This document shows, one piece after another, positions 51,248 through 59,042 of a DNA stretch of 64,000 nt (position 1 is its first letter; every line of letters starts with the position of its first letter). The notes beneath the pieces were generated by a model. The model searched no databases and was not told where the DNA came from. It worked only from the letters and a program-made list of their open reading frames with translations. The translations under genes were made by a program, and so were the position numbers. Origin of the DNA: Paenibacillus tyrphae (GTDB lineage Bacteria > Bacillota > Bacilli > Paenibacillales > NBRC-103111); contig NZ_BSDJ01000020.1 in the NCBI RefSeq assembly GCF_027925525.1, forward strand, positions 52,789 through 116,788, given 5' to 3'.

Positions 51248-51901
51248 TTAATCGCATTCTCCATCCACGGTGCAGGACAGCCCTTCGGCGGCCTTGCCGG
51301 CTTGGCCGGCCAGCTCCTCGGCGATCACCTGCTCCAGCGTCTCCCGGTTCGCTACACCTCTCAGCACCTTGTTGCCGATAAAAAACGTAGGGACGGCCGT
51401 AATGCCCGCTTCCCGGTAAGCATGGTTCAGCGCTTGCTGATGAGCTTCCTTGTATTTCCGCGTTTCCAGCGCTTCCCGGTACTCGGCGGCATCCAGTCCG
51501 ATCTCGCCAGCCAGCTTCGCCAGCACGTCCGGGTCCCCGATATTTTGCTCCTCCTGGAAGAAGGCCCGGAACAACCGGTGGTTGTACTCGTTTCCTTTGC
51601 CATGCTCCTTGGCGTATTGATACCCTTCGAACGCAAGGTGCGTGTAAGGATGCGGGGAAACCCGCGGCAGCTTCATATCGATCCCCATCTGCTGCGCATA
51701 AGGAGCGATGGATTGCTGGAACATCCTCAATTTCGGCGGATCGTTCCATGGGTCCAGCGGCTCGGTCGGGCTTGGGCGCAGCTCGAAGGGCATCCATTCC
51801 ACCTCGACGTCCTTGCCCTGCACGGCCTGCTCCAGCGGTCCTTCTGCCAGAAAACAGAAGGGGCAAACGTAGTCCGAATACACTTGAATTTTGACGGTCA
51901 T
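51248..51901 (-). CDS. DsbA/FrnE-like thioredoxin-fold oxidoreductase
   Basis: 217 residues, cytoplasmic FrnE-type DsbA relative. The active site is C13-P-F-C16 in YSDYVCPFCFLAEGPL. An all-helical insertion follows, then the cis-Pro segment AVPTFFIGNKVLRG. A second cysteine pair lies near the C-terminus (LSCTVDGEC). FrnE proteins handle disulfide stress. AAGGAGG is ten bases before the ATG at 51901. An operator-like inverted repeat lies 53 bases upstream. It is followed by the YwnB-like gene after 55 bases. Confidence 0.88.
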   Translation of the reverse strand: MTVKIQVYSDYVCPFCFLAEGPLEQAVQGKDVEVEWMPFELRPSPTEPLDPWNDPPKLRMFQQSIAPYAQQMGIDMKLPRVSPHPYTHLAFEGYQYAKEHGKGNEYNHRLFRAFFQEEQNIGDPDVLAKLAGEIGLDAAEYREALETRKYKEAHQQALNHAYREAGITAVPTFFIGNKVLRGVANRETLEQVIAEELAGQAGKAAEGLSCTVDGECD

Positions 51902-51953
51902 TTTCAATTCACCTCCTTAATAAAGTCGTCCGAGTTTCTTCTTCCCATTCACA

Positions 51954-51972
51954 TGTAACCAAAATAGTTACA
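51954..51972. promoter_or_regulatory. Rrf2-type operator upstream of the DsbA-like gene
   Basis: TGTAACCAAAATAGTTACA, an inverted repeat with TGTAAC and GTTACA half-sites seven bases apart. It is nearly identical to the site at 52456-52474 in the promoter of the Rrf2 gene. Confidence 0.72.
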
Positions 51973-51992
51973 GGTTACGGCAAAAAAAAGGG

Positions 51993-52421
51993 TTACCGGT
52001 CACCCCGCACCAAATCGAATACAATCTGGTCCAGCGTAACTTTCGCCAACTCGTTCTCCATGGCCGACTCCGCCCGTTTGAAGACGGTGTCCAGCGTGCC
52101 TTGAATATTTTGCCCGACAGGGCATTTCGGATTCGGCTTATCGTGCGCCGCGAACAGCTCCCCCGGGGGATCGTTCTGTACGGCGCGGTACACTTCCAAA
52201 AGGTCAATCTCCTGGGGCGGACGGGTCAGCGATGCGCCGCCGACGCCGGGACTCGTATGCACCAGCCCGGCCTTGCCCAGCAGACCGATCACACGCCGGA
52301 TCACCACCGGATTCGTGTTGACGCTGCCCGCGATAAATTCCGACGTATTGCGGCCTTCTTTATTAATATCGAGGAGAGCCAAGATGTGAATCGCTACGGC
52401 AAAACGACTGCTGATCGACAA
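51993..52421 (-). CDS. Rrf2-family transcriptional regulator (YwnA-like)
   Basis: About 142 residues. The winged helix is in ISSRFAVAIHILALLDINKEGRNTSEFIAGSVNTNPVVIRRVIGLLGKAGLV, followed by the wing GVGGASLTRPPQEIDLLEVY. It has a single Cys100 (NPKCPVG), not the three-Cys iron-sulfur set of IscR or NsrR. A thiol-redox or direct small-molecule sensor is therefore likely. I chose the TTG at 52421, seven bases after AGGAGAGG, because family proteins begin at ISSRFAV. A GTG eleven codons upstream would place the ribosome-binding site inside the gene. The gene has its own TTGACA/TACAAT promoter overlapped by an operator. Confidence 0.85.
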   Translation of the reverse strand: MSISSRFAVAIHILALLDINKEGRNTSEFIAGSVNTNPVVIRRVIGLLGKAGLVHTSPGVGGASLTRPPQEIDLLEVYRAVQNDPPGELFAAHDKPNPKCPVGQNIQGTLDTVFKRAESAMENELAKVTLDQIVFDLVRGDR

Positions 52422-52455
52422 TTCATATCCTCTCCTCTCCGTTAATTCCACCACC

Positions 52456-52474
52456 TGTAACCATTGTAGTTACA
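52456..52474. promoter_or_regulatory. Rrf2-type operator over the promoter of the Rrf2 gene
   Basis: TGTAACCATTGTAGTTACA, the same inverted repeat as at 51954-51972, with only three differing bases, all in the centre. It covers the -10 hexamer, so binding would repress its own gene. Confidence 0.78.
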
Positions 52475-52491
52475 ATCATTCCTTTTGTCAA
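52463..52491 (-). promoter_or_regulatory. SigA-type promoter of the Rrf2 gene
   Basis: On the minus strand, TTGACA (52491-52486), a 17-base spacer, and TACAAT (52468-52463). All positions but one match the consensus. Confidence 0.85.
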
Positions 52492-52556
52492 CCCGTAAAA
52501 GAAAATGAAGAGTAGGTCCTCTCCCAACAATCCGCGCATGGGAGCGAAAACAAACA

Positions 52557-52588
52557 AAGCACCGACCGTTTGTCCTTGGTCCGTGCTT
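52557..52588 (-). terminator. Terminator of the UvrC-like gene
   Basis: AAGCACGGACC pairs with GGTCGGTGCTT (one mismatch) and is followed on the minus strand by TTGTTTGTTTT, 25 bases after the stop. Confidence 0.75.
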
Positions 52589-52612
52589 ATGTTATTAGGC
52601 CTCACCGTCCGT

Positions 52613-53716
52613 TCACGGCTTCTTCCCGTCGCGTCCGATCCGGTATTCATAGTTGTCCTTGCACAATTGCAGCAAATCGTATTTCAAACCGCGCTTGGGT
52701 GTCGTAATCTTGATCGCCCGGCCTCCCGTTCGCCGCAATACGGCACGAACCGAACCGGGATCGCTCACTTTGTTGACGATGAGCTCGTCCGGTCCCTCGG
52801 TTTCCCCGTAACGGCTGACCAGAAAACGGTCGCAGGCGATCTCGCCGTAAGCGCGCTCCAGTTCGTGCATCTGAAAATCCCGAAGCATGCCCTCCTGCAC
52901 CTTGGCAATCAGCACCTGCTCCTCGCCGAAATACAGCACATCCTGATGGATCGAGCCTTCCCGGTCGACGATCTGCTTCTCCGGCATTTCCTCCAAAATG
53001 CGCAGATGGCGAAGCATGCTGCCCGCTTTCTCGAATTCCAGACGTTCGGCATACTCGCTCATCTTGACGCGCATCGCGGCGATCAGGTTCTCCCCTTGGT
53101 TCAAAAGCAGACCGGCCGCCTGTTGCGCCGTCTCCCGGTAAGCCTCCTCCGTGATTTTCCCCTCGCATACGCCGCTGCACTTGCCAAGGTGATAGAGCAG
53201 ACAGACGCGCTTCGGCATCTTGTCGCACGTCCTCAGCTTATAATGCTCCGTGACAAATTCGAGCACGGCATCGCGGAAGCGGGCGCTCCGGTAAGGGCCG
53301 AAGCGGTGTTCCTTGCCCAGGGCAGCAGCCCGGCCTTCACCACTTGCGGTCCGCAGCCTGCGGTCGCGGTAATATTCGGTCAGCCGCGGAAACCGCTCGT
53401 CCGTCATCTGCAAGTAAGCATACCCGCTGTTATCCCGCTTGAGCGCCCGGTTGTATGGGGGCTTATGGATTTTGATCAAATTGTTCTCCAGCAGCAGACT
53501 TTCCGACTCGTTGTTGACCAGCACCACTTCAATGGACGCGATGTCCTGCACCATTTGACGAATGCCTCTGCGCTGATCCCGATTTTGGAAATACGAGCGC
53601 AAACGGCTGCGCAAATTTTTGGCTTTGCCGACGTAAAGGATACGGCCTTCGGCATTTTTCATGATGTAGCAGCCCGGGCGTTCCGGATATTCGCCCGCTT
53701 CGAATTGAAATGGCAT
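52613..53716 (-). CDS. Short UvrC-like GIY-YIG nuclease, lacking the C-terminal endonuclease half
   Basis: 367 residues, about 60% of a normal UvrC. Present are the GIY-YIG domain (PGCYIMKNAEGRILYVGKAKNLRSRLRSYF, residues about 14-50), the FGPYRSARFRDAVLEFV linker region, the cysteine cluster CLLYHLGKCSGVC and the UVR domain (VKMSEYAERLEFEKAGSMLRHLR). The RNase H-like 5' incision domain and the helix-hairpin-helix domains are absent, and the sequence after the stop does not resume UvrC, so it is not a simple frameshift. It could make only the 3' incision of nucleotide excision repair, as the E. coli Cho protein does. Confidence 0.82.
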   Translation of the reverse strand: MPFQFEAGEYPERPGCYIMKNAEGRILYVGKAKNLRSRLRSYFQNRDQRRGIRQMVQDIASIEVVLVNNESESLLLENNLIKIHKPPYNRALKRDNSGYAYLQMTDERFPRLTEYYRDRRLRTASGEGRAAALGKEHRFGPYRSARFRDAVLEFVTEHYKLRTCDKMPKRVCLLYHLGKCSGVCEGKITEEAYRETAQQAAGLLLNQGENLIAAMRVKMSEYAERLEFEKAGSMLRHLRILEEMPEKQIVDREGSIHQDVLYFGEEQVLIAKVQEGMLRDFQMHELERAYGEIACDRFLVSRYGETEGPDELIVNKVSDPGSVRAVLRRTGGRAIKITTPKRGLKYDLLQLCKDNYEYRIGRDGKKP

Positions 53717-53772
53717 CGCAAACTTCCCCTTTTTCTTGCAGTTCCGCGCAAGGCTCCCCCCGCACAGTTCCT

Positions 53773-54642
53773 TTAGAGGCTTTTGTCCATTTTAACCTGC
53801 TCCACAGCGACCGTAAACCCTCCCGCCGTCAAAACCTCCGCGCAGACAGACGTCTTCGACAAGTTAAACGCACGCTTCCGCAGCGCATCGGCTCCGGCAA
53901 ACACTTCCGAGCACAAGAGCCGGACGATTCCGCCCGCATCCGTGACGTCCGGGCTCGTTACACATTGGTACAAGAGCGTCGAGACATGCTCGCCGGATGC
54001 ATCGTATGCCCGCTTGACCAGCGCATAGCCGACGGGGCGGCCTTCCGAGTCGGATGCAATAACCGTATGCCCGTCCTTCAAGCTCTGCCAGCCCGTCTGC
54101 CAAGCCGAGTTGGCGTTGTAGAAAGGAAGCCGCGCCGCCTCATGCGGCCCGGTCCAGCGGACCGTATAATCCCCGTGCGGAAGCTCTCCCGGCTGCCAAG
54201 CCTCCGCCGATTCCAGCAGCACCAATTGATCGGTTACCTCGTAGCCCATTTTCCGGTATAAGGCAATCGCCTTTTCGTTCTGTTTGAACGCTTCGAGCGT
54301 CGCCAGCGATACGTCTTCCTCCCGGTACAGCCGGATGGACGCTTCCAGCAGCTGCCTGGCGACGCCATGCCTGCGGTGCGACACAGCGACGGCTGTTCCT
54401 CCGTTCCAGGCCGTTTTGACGCCGTTCATCGTACGGATGCCGTTCAGAATGATTCCTACCGGCTCGTCCCCGTCAAACGCGACAAAGGAATAGTCCGCCG
54501 ACAAGCTTTCAGCCACCATTCGCGCCAAGAACGCATCGACCGTCATGACGATCTGAACATAGTAATCCTCGAACCCTTTGTTCCAAACCTCTATAGCTTG
54601 ATTCAACGTACATTCGGACAGCCGCTTCACCGTAAGCTCCAT
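53773..54642 (-). CDS. GNAT-family acetyltransferase
   Basis: 289 residues. The N-terminal half is a GNAT domain with the acetyl-CoA loop VSHRRHGVARQLLEASIRLYRE and ending in ALYRKMGYEV. The C-terminal half (about 150-289) is a second, more degenerate GNAT-like fold. The substrate is unknown. The start at ATG 54642 is chosen because GGGGGAA precedes it. Thirteen further codons are open upstream. It is 56 bases from the UvrC-like gene on the same strand. Confidence 0.82.
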   Translation of the reverse strand: MELTVKRLSECTLNQAIEVWNKGFEDYYVQIVMTVDAFLARMVAESLSADYSFVAFDGDEPVGIILNGIRTMNGVKTAWNGGTAVAVSHRRHGVARQLLEASIRLYREEDVSLATLEAFKQNEKAIALYRKMGYEVTDQLVLLESAEAWQPGELPHGDYTVRWTGPHEAARLPFYNANSAWQTGWQSLKDGHTVIASDSEGRPVGYALVKRAYDASGEHVSTLLYQCVTSPDVTDAGGIVRLLCSEVFAGADALRKRAFNLSKTSVCAEVLTAGGFTVAVEQVKMDKSL

Positions 54643-54758
54643 TGCCGATTCCCCCATTACGTATGAAATTAGGCGGAACATGACGTTCCCCTCCCTATTC
54701 CTAGATTCTCATACAGATTCCGGAATTGCAAGATGCTGGAATTTCCTTTCCCCTCAAG

Positions 54759-54786
54759 GGAACAGCAAAGCCATTCCCCGCGTCTA
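54759..54786 (+). promoter_or_regulatory. ECF-sigma-type promoter of the first deacetylase gene
   Basis: GGAACA, 16 bases, CGTCTA. This matches the architecture of the promoters at 55897-55924 and 56861-56888 and the general ECF pattern (AAC in the -35, CGTC-like -10). Confidence 0.68.
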
Positions 54787-54791
54787 TTCCA

Positions 54792-54801
54792 TGTGCGCAC
54801 A
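54792..54801. promoter_or_regulatory. Palindrome TGTGCGCACA in the leader of deacetylase gene 1
   Basis: A perfect ten-base palindrome beginning six bases after the -10 element, that is, at the expected transcription start. The same palindrome is at the same distance before deacetylase gene 2. Confidence 0.5.
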
Positions 54802-54827
54802 ACACATCAACGCATAGGAGACTACAC

Positions 54828-55748
54828 ATGAAAAGGTTTATTTTAAGTATCGCTATCCTCTTGGGTGTCCTTTCCCTTCTGCTTTTGCTGATCGTAACCA
54901 AGGTATCCGACATCAAAATGGTCGGGCAGTCGCGGCAACCGGAAGCCGAAATCCATTATGAAAATAAAGTGATCGTTCTGCTGTATCATGACGTCCAAGA
55001 ACCGGATGCGGCTGGCATGCCCCGCCTCTTGACGGTCACGCCACACCAGTTCGAAGCTCATCTGAAGGCTCTGAAAGACCACAGCTATCAGGTCATCAGC
55101 ATGGAGGAATACGTCCGCTTCGCCCGGCAAGGGAAACCGGTTCCTCCAAATGCCGTCGTCCTCACATTTGATGACGGATACGAATCGTTTTATACCCGCG
55201 CCTATCCAATTCTGCAAAAGCACGGCGTTCCCGCATCCAATTTCGTGATCGGAGCGCCGACGGATACGAGAGATCCCAAAAAGGGACAGTATTTGACATG
55301 GAACCAGATGCGCGAGCTGATTCTGGCCGGGCATGGCATTTACAGCCATACCTACGATTCGCACTGCATGGTCGATACAGCTCCGGAAGGTCCGGAGCAG
55401 CCGGCCTTGACACATCCCGCCTATTTGGCACAATCGAAACGGCCAGAATCGGCCGAAGAGTTCCGCAAGCGGATTCGCAGCGATTTGACCTTGATGAACG
55501 AGCGGCTCCGCACCGAGCTTGGCGACCGTTCGAAGCTGCTCGCTTTTCCGTACGGGGCGTACAATAAAGAAACGCTTCAAGCGGCGGAGGAAGCAGGCAT
55601 CGAGCTGCTGTTCACCACCCGCGAAGGCATTAATACCGCCGCAGACCGGCTGGTGCACCGGATCGACGCAGGCGAGCCGTATATAACCGCGGACGCCTTG
55701 ATCGCAACGATAAGAAAGTACCACCGAACGAATGAAAGCAATCTTTAA
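54828..55748 (+). CDS. Membrane-anchored polysaccharide deacetylase 1 (PgaB/IcaB-like NodB domain)
   Basis: 306 residues: an N-terminal membrane anchor (ILSIAILLGVLSLLLLLIVT) and an extracytoplasmic NodB domain. Motif 1 is TFDDGYES with Asp115/Asp116, motif 2 is SHTYDSH with His174/His179, and motif 3 is LLAFPYGAYN. The conserved VLLYHDV strand near the N-terminus is typical of poly-N-acetylglucosamine and peptidoglycan deacetylases that act outside the membrane. The start at ATG 54828 has ATAGGAG seven bases before it. It is about 70% identical to the next gene, a tandem duplication. The upstream promoter is of ECF type. Confidence 0.9.
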   Translation: MKRFILSIAILLGVLSLLLLLIVTKVSDIKMVGQSRQPEAEIHYENKVIVLLYHDVQEPDAAGMPRLLTVTPHQFEAHLKALKDHSYQVISMEEYVRFARQGKPVPPNAVVLTFDDGYESFYTRAYPILQKHGVPASNFVIGAPTDTRDPKKGQYLTWNQMRELILAGHGIYSHTYDSHCMVDTAPEGPEQPALTHPAYLAQSKRPESAEEFRKRIRSDLTLMNERLRTELGDRSKLLAFPYGAYNKETLQAAEEAGIELLFTTREGINTAADRLVHRIDAGEPYITADALIATIRKYHRTNESNL

Positions 55749-55775
55749 AAATAAGGAAGATGTCCGGAAGCCGGC

Positions 55776-55854
55776 AGTAAAAGTCTTCACCTTGCCGGCG
55801 GCCGGCACATTCGCTTTTATTGAAGTTTCCCCGTGTTTGAACGGTGGTCATGAC
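55776..55854 (+). repeat. 79-base repeat, copy 1, with hairpin
   Basis: Copy of the element at 59038-59116. It contains the hairpin TGCCGG-CGG-CCGGCA followed by CGCTTTTATTGAAG and CCCCGTG. It lies 28 bases after the stop of deacetylase 1. It may act as a terminator. Confidence 0.75.
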
Positions 55855-55896
55855 ACGTTCCCCCTCTCTGCCCCCTTGATTCTCATTCAAATCATT

Positions 55897-55924
55897 TGAA
55901 CCGCCCTCCGCCTTCGTTCGCCTA
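55897..55924 (+). promoter_or_regulatory. ECF-sigma-type promoter of the second deacetylase gene
   Basis: TGAACC, 16 bases, CGCCTA. The -35 and the -10 (CGCCTATA) are identical to those of the sigma-factor promoter at 56861-56888, including the preceding TTCGTT. Confidence 0.75.
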
Positions 55925-55929
55925 TATCA

Positions 55930-55939
55930 TGTGCGCACA
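55930..55939. promoter_or_regulatory. Palindrome TGTGCGCACA in the leader of deacetylase gene 2
   Basis: Same sequence and same spacing from the -10 element as at 54792-54801. Confidence 0.5.
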
Positions 55940-55963
55940 CCACTTCAAGCTTAGGAGGCACGC

Positions 55964-56830
55964 ATGAGAAGGCTTATCCCGGGCCTCGCCTTTCTGCTGC
56001 TCTTGCTGACCGGGGTCACGCTGACCGGACAGACGCTGCAGTCGGAGGTCGAAGTCCATTATCAAAATAAAGTTATCGTTCTGCTTTACCACGATGTCCA
56101 AGAACCGGAGGCGGCCGGATTTCCGCAACCCTCAACGGTTTCAACCATCCAATTCGACGCTCATCTGAAAGCTTTGAAGGACCACGGCTACCAGATCATC
56201 GGCATGGAAGACTACGTCCGCTTCGCCCTGCAAGGAAAACCCGTCCCCGCCAACGCCGTCGTCCTCACCTTCGATGACGGATACGAATCGTTCTATACCC
56301 GTGCGTATCCGCTTCTGCAAAAGCACGGCGTTCCCGCATCCAACTTTATGATCGGAGCGCTGTCGGATACATATCATCCCGATGCGGAGCCGCATCTGAC
56401 GTGGGACCAAATGCGGGAGCTGGTCCGGGCGGGATACGGCATTTACAGCCATACCTACGACTCGCACCGCATGCTCCATACCGCCCCCGGCGGCCAGCCG
56501 CAGCCGGCCTTGACCCATCCCGCCTATCTGACCCAGCGTAATCGGACCGAGTCGGACGAGGAATACCACAGGCGCATTCGCAGCGACTTGACGTTTATGA
56601 ACGAGCGGCTCCGCGCCGAGCTTGGCAATCATTCGAAGTTGCTTGCTTTTCCGTACGGGGCGTACAATGAAGAGACGCTTCAAACGGCGGAGGAAGCAGG
56701 CATTGGGCTGCTGTTTACGATTAAGGAAGGCATCAATACCGCCGCGGACCGGCTGGTGTACCGGATCAATGCGGGCGAGCTGTACATGACGGCCGACGCC
56801 TTGATCGCGACGATAAGCAAGTATCATTAA
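55964..56830 (+). CDS. Membrane-anchored polysaccharide deacetylase 2
   Basis: 288 residues, paralogue of the preceding protein. It has an N-terminal hydrophobic anchor (LIPGLAFLLLLLTGVTLTG), a NodB domain with TFDDGYES (Asp104/Asp105), SHTYDSH (His163/His168) and LLAFPYGAYN. All metal-binding and catalytic motifs are intact, so both copies should be active. The leader with its ECF promoter, palindrome and TTAGGAGG-type ribosome-binding site is duplicated too. Divergence in the segment DTYHPDAEPH versus DTRDPKKGQY may alter substrate choice. Confidence 0.9.
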   Translation: MRRLIPGLAFLLLLLTGVTLTGQTLQSEVEVHYQNKVIVLLYHDVQEPEAAGFPQPSTVSTIQFDAHLKALKDHGYQIIGMEDYVRFALQGKPVPANAVVLTFDDGYESFYTRAYPLLQKHGVPASNFMIGALSDTYHPDAEPHLTWDQMRELVRAGYGIYSHTYDSHRMLHTAPGGQPQPALTHPAYLTQRNRTESDEEYHRRIRSDLTFMNERLRAELGNHSKLLAFPYGAYNEETLQTAEEAGIGLLFTIKEGINTAADRLVYRINAGELYMTADALIATISKYH

Positions 56831-56860
56831 AGAAGGATCAAAATTTTTTTGCGGAATCAA

Positions 56861-56888
56861 TGAACCGAAGCACCGTTTCGTTCGCCTA
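56861..56888 (+). promoter_or_regulatory. ECF-sigma-type autoregulatory promoter of the sigma gene
   Basis: TGAACC, 16 bases, CGCCTA. It lies 31 bases before the sigma-factor start. The same elements precede both deacetylase genes, so the sigma factor probably transcribes itself and them. Confidence 0.78.
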
Positions 56889-56919
56889 TAAGGTAGAGGA
56901 AGTCAGGAAGGTGACGTAA

Positions 56920-57483
56920 ATGGATCAGGAAAAGCTATATATGAAGCAGTGCAGGAACGGAGATAAAGAAGCTTTTTTCAAGCTGGTCGAGCCGTTGTTA
57001 GGCCGCGTCTACAGCACGTCGGTCGCGATACTGCGTTCCTCGCATCTGGCGGAGGATGCGGTACAGAATGCGTTGCTCGAAGCGTATCAAGCCATAATGA
57101 ACGGCAAAAATATTCGCAATTTCAAGAGCTGGTTCAATCATTTGACCGCCTGCCGCGCGCTCGATCTGGCCAGGCAGCGTTCGAAATTGGCCAGCCGGAC
57201 CGGCGATCTGGAAGAGATTGAAGTCCCGGACGAGCAAGCCTCCCCGATCGACTCGCTCATCCGCAAGGAAGCGGGCCACGAGCTGTTGGAATCGGTGATG
57301 TCGCTGGACATCAACCACCGGACGGTCGTCATTTTGTACTATTATCAGGAGCTGTCACTTGACGAAATCGCCGATGTGCTCGACGTAAAGAAGGGCACGA
57401 TCAAATCGCGGCTGCATGCCGCCCGCTTGAAATTGAACGAAAAAATGATGCAACCTAAACCAAAGCAGGTGATGGAATGTTAA
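56920..57483 (+). CDS. ECF-type RNA polymerase sigma factor
   Basis: 187 residues. Region 2 (about 10-75: AFFKLVEPLLGRVYSTSVAILRSSHLAEDAVQNALLEAYQAI) and region 4 (about 125-180: VVILYYYQELSLDEIADVLDVKKGTIKSRLHAARLKLNEKM) are both clear. It overlaps the anti-sigma gene by 7 bases. It resembles SigV/SigW-like ECF factors, and the upstream promoter matches its presumed own recognition sequence. Control of two polysaccharide deacetylases would parallel the known SigV lysozyme response in other Firmicutes, where SigV drives peptidoglycan-modifying enzymes. That parallel is an inference. Confidence 0.92.
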   Translation: MDQEKLYMKQCRNGDKEAFFKLVEPLLGRVYSTSVAILRSSHLAEDAVQNALLEAYQAIMNGKNIRNFKSWFNHLTACRALDLARQRSKLASRTGDLEEIEVPDEQASPIDSLIRKEAGHELLESVMSLDINHRTVVILYYYQELSLDEIADVLDVKKGTIKSRLHAARLKLNEKMMQPKPKQVMEC

Positions 57484-59042
57484 AATCGGTACGCGATAAA
57501 CAAGTCAAAGAAGAGCTCACCCAATCGCTTCAAGAGCTTCCTGTCCCGGCATCGCTGCTTCAATTTGCCAAGGACGTTCCGGACATAGCGAAATCGATGC
57601 CTGCCATCCCGGCCCGCAGGCCGCTCCGGCAGCGCAGAAGGAAGGCGCGCTTCACCATTGCCGCGGCCTGTGCCTTGGCCGTAGTCGCTTCGGTCGGCGC
57701 CGCGCAGGTTTCCCCGACGTTCGCCAATATGGTAAAGGGCCTTCCGGGCTTTTCCGGCGTGTTAGGCTGGCTGGATGAAGTACGGAGCTATGACGGCGTC
57801 CGCAATGCGCGCTCCTATGGTTATGAACCCGCCGAGCCCGTCGTGAAGCAGTTCGGCGACGTCACCATCGGCATCAGCGATGTTTATTTGACCGGCGATA
57901 AGCTTTCCTACAAAACGTTCGTCAAATCCGACGAGATTAAGAAAAACGCGTTCAAACGGGATAACGGCGGTTGGGATGCGGACTGGAGAAACACAACGGA
58001 GTATTTGTTCCATATCGTTGACTTTAAAGAAATTAGAGGCGGAGGCAGCGGGGGCATCATTATGTCCGACGATTCAACCAAGGAGCCTATTTATGCCGGA
58101 ACTCACAGCTTCACCCTGACGCCGCAGCAAGTCCAAGATTTTATGAATAAGAACCCGAAGGAACTGCGGTTCAGCGTATCCAAAGTTCAACCGGGACAAC
58201 AGAACGCGGAGTTCTTGTTCGAGATCAGCGTGCCGTTCGATAAGTCGCAATGGCGTGAAGACCTAGTTGTTCCGCTTCATCAACAGGTTGAGGTGGCCGG
58301 GGACCCGGATCTTCCGTCGTTTGCCTTGGATCAGGTCAAGATTACGCCTACGAATACGCAACTTGATGTGAAGATCCAGCAGGGCGCAAACCACTATTTG
58401 GAGTTTAGGCAGACTGGCGATTATGAGCGTAAATTCGACCCTTATCTTACCGACGATAAGGGGAACAAATACCCGTTACATGTGGATAGTCCGCAGAAAA
58501 TGTATGATAGCCTTGCTCGGCCTGGCGATTGGGACGGCAACAAGATGGAGTTCATGTCTTCGCCCTATTTCGACCCGTCCGTGAAGCGGCTAACCTTGCA
58601 CCTGAACGGCTTCGAGCTTACCGAAAAAACGCCGAGCGCCTCATTCACGCTCTCGCCCGGCGAAAAGCTGCCGAAAACGGTACGCTTTAAGGATAAACAA
58701 TTTACGATCGTCGGGACCTCTTATAAAAAGGGTTACCTGTGGCTCAAAATCAAGAAGGATCGTCCGGAAGACGTCCGCTTGGGCATCCAGTTCGGCATTC
58801 CTCAGGACCTCAACAAAGCTTATCAGGAGAAAATCCAGAACACCCCGGAATTGTATGAATTGTATGAACCGCATCCCGGCGTTGCGCTAATCGACGGGGT
58901 GCCGCGGTCCGAGCGGCCGGAGGACGACTATTTTGAAGCAGGCATCATGACACCCGAGCAGGACTCTTACGAAATTACGATGCTCCGTAACGTCAACCCG
59001 ATCCCGCTGCAAAAAGAGATCACGTTTGAAATCAGAAAGTAG
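57477..59042 (+). CDS. Anti-sigma factor with DUF4179-like N-terminal part
   Basis: 521 residues. The cytoplasmic N-terminus of about 60 residues ends in an Arg-rich stretch (ARRPLRQRRRKAR). One transmembrane helix follows (FTIAAACALAVVASVGAAQV), then VSPTFANMVKGLPGFSGVLGWLDEV, the start of the DUF4179-type domain, and a long beta-rich extracytoplasmic part with two or three Ig-like repeats (residues about 150-520). Position and topology fit the anti-sigma factor of the preceding ECF protein. The large outer domain would be the sensor. It lies in the same transcription unit and is ended by a hairpin at 59091. Confidence 0.85.
   Translation: MLKSVRDKQVKEELTQSLQELPVPASLLQFAKDVPDIAKSMPAIPARRPLRQRRRKARFTIAAACALAVVASVGAAQVSPTFANMVKGLPGFSGVLGWLDEVRSYDGVRNARSYGYEPAEPVVKQFGDVTIGISDVYLTGDKLSYKTFVKSDEIKKNAFKRDNGGWDADWRNTTEYLFHIVDFKEIRGGGSGGIIMSDDSTKEPIYAGTHSFTLTPQQVQDFMNKNPKELRFSVSKVQPGQQNAEFLFEISVPFDKSQWREDLVVPLHQQVEVAGDPDLPSFALDQVKITPTNTQLDVKIQQGANHYLEFRQTGDYERKFDPYLTDDKGNKYPLHVDSPQKMYDSLARPGDWDGNKMEFMSSPYFDPSVKRLTLHLNGFELTEKTPSASFTLSPGEKLPKTVRFKDKQFTIVGTSYKKGYLWLKIKKDRPEDVRLGIQFGIPQDLNKAYQEKIQNTPELYELYEPHPGVALIDGVPRSERPEDDYFEAGIMTPEQDSYEITMLRNVNPIPLQKEITFEIRK

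Noticed and set aside
52505..53776. A 423-codon open frame antisense to the UvrC-like gene
   Set aside because: The opposite strand has clear GIY-YIG and UVR motifs. This frame has none and lacks a ribosome-binding site.
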